Position numbers and translations under genes: made by a program. Below, piece after piece: positions 59,362 to 64,000 of a stretch of DNA of 64,000 nucleotides. The notes below the pieces were generated by a model. That model saw only the letters and a list, made by a program, of their open reading frames with translations. It made no database searches and had not been told where the DNA came from. This DNA comes from Tachypleus tridentatus (Eukaryota > Arthropoda > Merostomata > Xiphosura > Limulidae), in assembly GCF_004210375.1 (NCBI RefSeq), contig NC_134837.1:170154730-170218729 (forward strand), given 5' to 3'. How positions within the stretch are numbered: the stretch's first letter is position 1; each line of letters opens with the position of its first letter.

Positions 59362-62111
59362 TCGTTAGTTCATCTTTACTATAAAAGTTCATAAAAAAAT
59401 ACTTTATGCTATAAAATATATTGATGTTCGTTGTTTCTAATGGGCACTTTTCATGAAGGTGTAAATTGTTTCATTCATAAACCTTGTATGGTCTCGAATT
59501 GCTTTGGAAATAATTATCGCGTACGAGATATTTCAGACCTTATCTACTAACTTCCTTGTTAAATTTCTTAGAAACGATAAAAAGTCTTATCACAATAACA
59601 TTACGATAAAATTTTGGCTTTCCTATTATACGTCTATTCGAGCTATTTCAAGTCGATTAATCTTCCAATACTTGTCCTTGAACGAAATTTTTGATACTGT
59701 GATTCTCTCTTTTCAACGATATGTATTATATCTGCGATTTCGAAACTAATGACAAACACGTATTTTCAGGATATTTAAAATTCTAGTAATGTGTAAGAAG
59801 TATAGATAAAATTTTGTATGGATATGTTTTGTAATACATGTCAAGAGTTCCGCCAACTACAAAGTTTATGAAAAGTAACGCTTTGCTGAAAGCATTGAGA
59901 TATCGTCGGTTAAATGTTTACAACAAAAGCAAAGAATGATGATTAGGTCTTCATATAATACAAAATTTAACTAAATAACGAAAATAACGACAGAGGAAAC
60001 ATAAATAAAGAACATCAAGTTTACGGTTTTTAAACTTTTTCTGATAGCGTTTTAGATATTTTCTAAATTTTATTTTGAAAAACAGTTTATGTGTAGCGAA
60101 CGACATCACTAACGATTCTTATTTCATGAGGATATAGAACGAATTAAAATAAAACTAGGAATCGTGTCAGCACATATGTGTTTTCCTTTCTCGTTATTCA
60201 GTGTTTTCTATTCTTACTCGTTTAATAACAGCTGTTGTTAGACAGAATGACACAAAAGACAAATGTGAAAACCTATGGGAAGTTTATTTACGATTTCTCA
60301 CATAATCAAACGTTGCTCTATTCCTTACGCTTTGTGACTAAAACGTACCTACTTTTTGTTCAGATTGGTTCACAACCAATTAACGAAACTATCACTTCGT
60401 GAGTTACGTGAGAATGAAAATAAATACGCACGACACACTATTCACATAGTAAGTTTTTTAACGTGTCGTTTCCCTCTTTGAAACAATTCGACGATGTTAT
60501 TGTCCCCAATAAAGAAAAATCGAAGTTTGTACTTTCTGGACACTAACAAAATGTCATTTGGAAACGTTGAACGTGTCTAAAAGAAAAAGACTTAAGATTC
60601 TCGGTAAAGTTAGAAACATATATTTTAACCGATCGTGAATAATTTCAAGTACTTGTGTTGTTTTTCTAATGGATGAAATGGAAAGTTTAACAGGTTAGTG
60701 ACAAAGTCGTGTTTGATAATCCGTTTTAGTAAACTTAATGTATTTGTAGACATTTGTCACATGAAAGGTATATAACACTACGTAAAACAAATTTTGTTCC
60801 TGAGTGGTGTCATTTCTCAATTGCTTATATTGTAAAAGTAAAGAAAATCGCCATTTTCTTCTTCAAACTTTGCTTTCGTTAATTGGTTAAGGAAATTCAG
60901 AAATTAACCTATTTTATATGTAAAAACGGGCAGAGCTACACATTTTCATTTACATAATGTGTGAATAATACAACATATGAACCAAGATTTATATGTATTT
61001 ACACTAAATTTATATAAAATGTTTAGAATAGAATAGTTTTTCGAGATTTGCGACTCTAATGCAAATCACTTTCAAGTATCAGCCCCCAAACGTAATCTTC
61101 CATAATGTTTTCTTTACAAGCGACCAAGTCACAAAAAACAATGTTTGAAGAGAAAAATAGGTCTTTTCCGTTTACTTTAGACATAAGCTTTTTGGGAATA
61201 ACACTTTCTGCTCAGGAAAAAGAAAAAGGAAAAAAATGTAACGTAGTGTATTATTATTAAGGTTTTAATTACTCTATCAACATTATTCGATATTTGTGAA
61301 GTTTTATTTAAACTTTCAACAGTAACTTCTAAGTATGTGACTGGAGACGTTCTAAATAATGAGACTTTCAAACTTCCTAATAAATTCGAAAACATTGGGA
61401 CAAATAATTTATTTTTTTGTAAATGATGATAATGTCGTATTTGGAGAAGTGTGGCGATTCTTTCTCTATACGATTTGGGTTTTCGTTTTTATTTACTTTT
61501 AAAGATACGTTAATTTTATAGAAATTGCCATATCATGCAGACGAATACCGTTTAATATAAATCAGCTTTCATTCTATACTACATTTACAAGTGAATTTCT
61601 ATTGTTTATAATTTTTTTTATATTAAGTCCTCTGCGTGCTACTCAGAAAATCTTACAAAGAGAAGTAACGGAATTCACAAATTCCCCAACTTAGTCTGTT
61701 GAAAGTGAATTAGTTTAACGCACTCTCTACTTTCGTTGTTTATCACTATTTTCACCATCAGATATTTCTAAATTTGAATCTTTATATTCTGTTTCTTCTA
61801 TTTTGTGCAAATGACATCTTAATAGCCTTTATTCTTAATCAGCTACAATGCGGAAAAGTCCCAATATGATAACTAAACGGTTTATACATTTATTGTTTAG
61901 AAGTATATATAACTTTTAGTAGATATAGAAAACTTAGAATTTCACCGTCTTTTCTTTACAGTTCTTTTACGTTTGAAATTTTACTAGAAATTTTCGTTGG
62001 AATTGAACAAAAATGTAGTGATTTGAAGCTTCATGTTTAGCCTCAGGTCTAGAGTTTGTCGTTTTGTTTTCGTGCCTTTCTTTGCGATATTTAAAAAAAG
62101 AGAAAACAACG

Positions 62112-62183
62112 TAGCAGAGCGTGGTTTCGATCCACGGACCTCTGGGTTATGGGCCCAGCACGCTCCCACTGCGCCACTCTGCT
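62112..62183 (-). tRNA. Initiator tRNA-Met (CAT), locus 15
   Basis: Identical to locus 3; last tRNA in the window. The following unit is cut by the window end. Confidence 0.95.
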
Positions 62184-64000
62184 TCGTTAGTTCATCTTTA
62201 CTATAAAAGTTCATAAAAAAATACTTTATGCTATAAAATATATTGATGTTCGTTGTTTCTAATGGGCACTTTTCATGAAGGTGTAAATTGTTTCATTCAT
62301 AAACCTTGTATGGTCTCGAATTGCTTTGGAAATAATTATCGCGTACGAGATATTTCAGACCTTATCTACTAACTTCCTTGTTAAATTTCTTAGAAACGAT
62401 AAAAGTCTTATCACAATAACATTACGATAAAATTTTGGCTTTCCTATTATACGTCTATTCGAGCTATTTCAAGTCGATTAATCTTCCAATACTTGTCCTT
62501 GAACGAAATTTTTGATACTGTGATTCTCTCTTTTCAACGATATGTATTATATCTGCGATTTCGAAACTAATGACAAACACGTATTTTCAGGATATTTAAA
62601 ATTCTAGTAATGTGTAAGAAGTATAGATAAAATTTTGTATGGATATGTTTTGTAATACATGTCAAGAGTTCCGCCAACTACAAAGTTTATGAAAAGTAAC
62701 GCTTTGCTGAAAGCATTGAGATATCGTCGGTTAAATGTTTACAACAAAAGCAAAGAATGATGATTAGGTCTTCATATAATACAAAATTTAACTAAATAAC
62801 GAAAATAACGACAGAGGAAACATAAATAAAGAACATCAAGTTTACGGTTTTTAAACTTTTTCTGATAGCGTTTTAGATATTTTCTAAATTTTATTTTGAA
62901 AAACAGTTTATGTGTAGCGAACGACATCACTAACGATTCTTATTTCATGAGGATATAGAACGAATTAAAATAAAACTAGGAATCGTGTCAGCACATATGT
63001 GTTTTCCTTTCTCGTTATTCAGTGTTTTCTATTCTTACTCGTTTAATAACAGCTGTTGTTAGACAGAATGACACAAAAGACAAATGTGAAAACCTATGGG
63101 AAGTTTATTTACGATTTCTCACATAATCAAACGTTGCTCTATTCCTTACGCTTTGTGACTAAAACGTACCTACTTTTTTTGTTCAGATTGGTTCACAACC
63201 AATTAACGAAACTATCACTTCGTGAGTTACGTGAGAATGAAAATAAATACGCACGACACACTATTCACATAGTAAGTTTTTTAACGTGTCGTTTCCCTCT
63301 TTGAAACAATTCGACGATGTTATTGTCCCCAATAAAGAAAAATCGAAGTTTGTACTTTCTGGACACTAACAAAATGTCATTTGGAAACGTTGAACGTGTC
63401 TAAAAAAAAAAAAACTTAAGATTCTCGGTAAAGTTAGAAACATATGTTTTAACCGATCGTGAATAATTTCAAGTACTTGTGTTGTTTTTCTAATGGATGA
63501 AATGGAAAGTTTAACAGGTTAGTGACAAAGTCGTGTTTGATAATCCGTTTTAGTAAACTTAATGTATTTGTAGACATTTGTCACATGAAAGGTATATAAC
63601 ACTACGTAAAACAAATTTTGTTCCTGAGTGGTGTCATTTCTCAATTGCTTATATTGTAAAAGTAAAGAAAATCGCCATTTTCTTCTTCAAACTTTGCTTT
63701 TGTAAAACGGGCAGAGCTACACATTTTCATTTACATAATGTGTGAATAATACAACATATGAACCAAGATTTATATGTATTTACACTAAATTTATATAAAA
63801 TGTTTAGAATAGAATAGTTTTTCGAGATTTGCGACTCTAATGCAAATCACTTTCAAGTATCAGCCCCCAAACGTAATCTTCCATAATGTTTTCTTTACAA
63901 GCGACCAAGTCACAAAAAACAATGTTTGAAGAGAAAAATAGGTCTTTTCCGTTTACTTTAGACATAAGCTTTTTGGGAATAACACTTTCTGCTCAGGAAA

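Larger units (their letters stand above)
19836..64000 (-). repeat. Tandem array of ~2.82-kb units, each with one initiator tRNA-Met gene
   Basis: Distances between successive tRNA loci are 2,819, 2,819, 2,823, 2,820, 2,816, 2,820, 2,816, 2,815, 2,817, 2,820, 2,819, 2,812, 2,815 and 2,822 bp (mean about 2,818), all in the same orientation. Units from about 31 kb onward are almost identical; most differences are homopolymer lengths and single bases. The array is open at the right end of the window. Tandem tDNA with initiator tRNA is known in Xenopus laevis (3.18-kb repeat with several tRNAs); here one tRNA per unit is seen. Unit copy number in the genome is unknown. Confidence 0.95.

Noticed and set aside
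19836-64000. Array as rDNA, a CRISPR array or a classic satellite
   Set aside because: No rRNA sequence is present, the repeats are 2.8 kb and in an animal genome, and each unit holds a well-formed tRNA gene, so a tDNA array is the better description.

Overview
This is animal nuclear DNA. It is AT-rich, has introns with GT-AG borders, tRNA-derived SINEs, a mariner, a hAT MITE and a Penelope-like remnant. The SINE families, with heads such as 'GGCCAGGTGGTTAAGGCACTCGA' broken up by age and a second type ending in a (CA)n tail, together with the form of the XBP1 gene, suggest an arthropod, most likely a chelicerate of the horseshoe-crab kind. That assignment is inference from memory of repeat families, not a database result.

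Left part (about 2.2-12.2 kb, minus strand): a complete XBP1 gene, the bZIP factor of the IRE1 branch of the unfolded protein response. Six coding exons can be read with proper splice sites. Exon 4 carries two 7-nt-loop hairpins that define a 23-nt unconventional (IRE1/RtcB) intron. Removing it gives a 419-aa XBP1s whose C-terminus (WED-F--ELFP-L) matches the vertebrate transactivation end. Leaving it in gives a 274-aa XBP1u with a hydrophobic segment and a C-terminal peptide (WWGPHQKSWNP) strikingly like the mammalian XBP1u translation-arrest peptide, encoded in a second frame over the XBP1s frame. A perfect 12-bp ACGT palindrome of UPRE type and a CCAAT box lie about 200 bp upstream of the start codon, fitting self-regulation by the stress response. 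Introns hold a 201-bp hAT MITE with an 8-bp target duplication, a SINE and a diverged 105-bp tandem duplication.

Middle part (12.2-19.8 kb): no recognisable host gene. It holds several SINEs of two families, a (CA)n tract, an internally deleted 407-bp mariner with intact TIRs and a TA target duplication, a degenerate Penelope-like reverse transcriptase fragment and a ~136-bp imperfect hairpin.

Right part (about 19.8 kb to the window end): a tandem array with a mean period of about 2,818 bp. Each unit carries one initiator tRNA-Met (CAT) gene on the minus strand, followed by oligo-T Pol III terminators. Fifteen tRNA loci lie in the window: twelve identical and canonical, one with a single-base deletion in the D-arm, and two (the leftmost) with stem mismatches. 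A further unit at the left edge is strongly diverged, with only a trace of the tRNA. Variants change stepwise from edge to interior and a few short patches match distant units, the expected marks of unequal exchange and gene conversion. The array runs off the right edge, so its full size is unknown. Apart from the tRNA, no other gene was recognised in the 2.75-kb spacer. The dedicated initiator-tRNA array is the most unusual content; the XBP1 dual-coding arrest peptide is the most informative single-gene observation.
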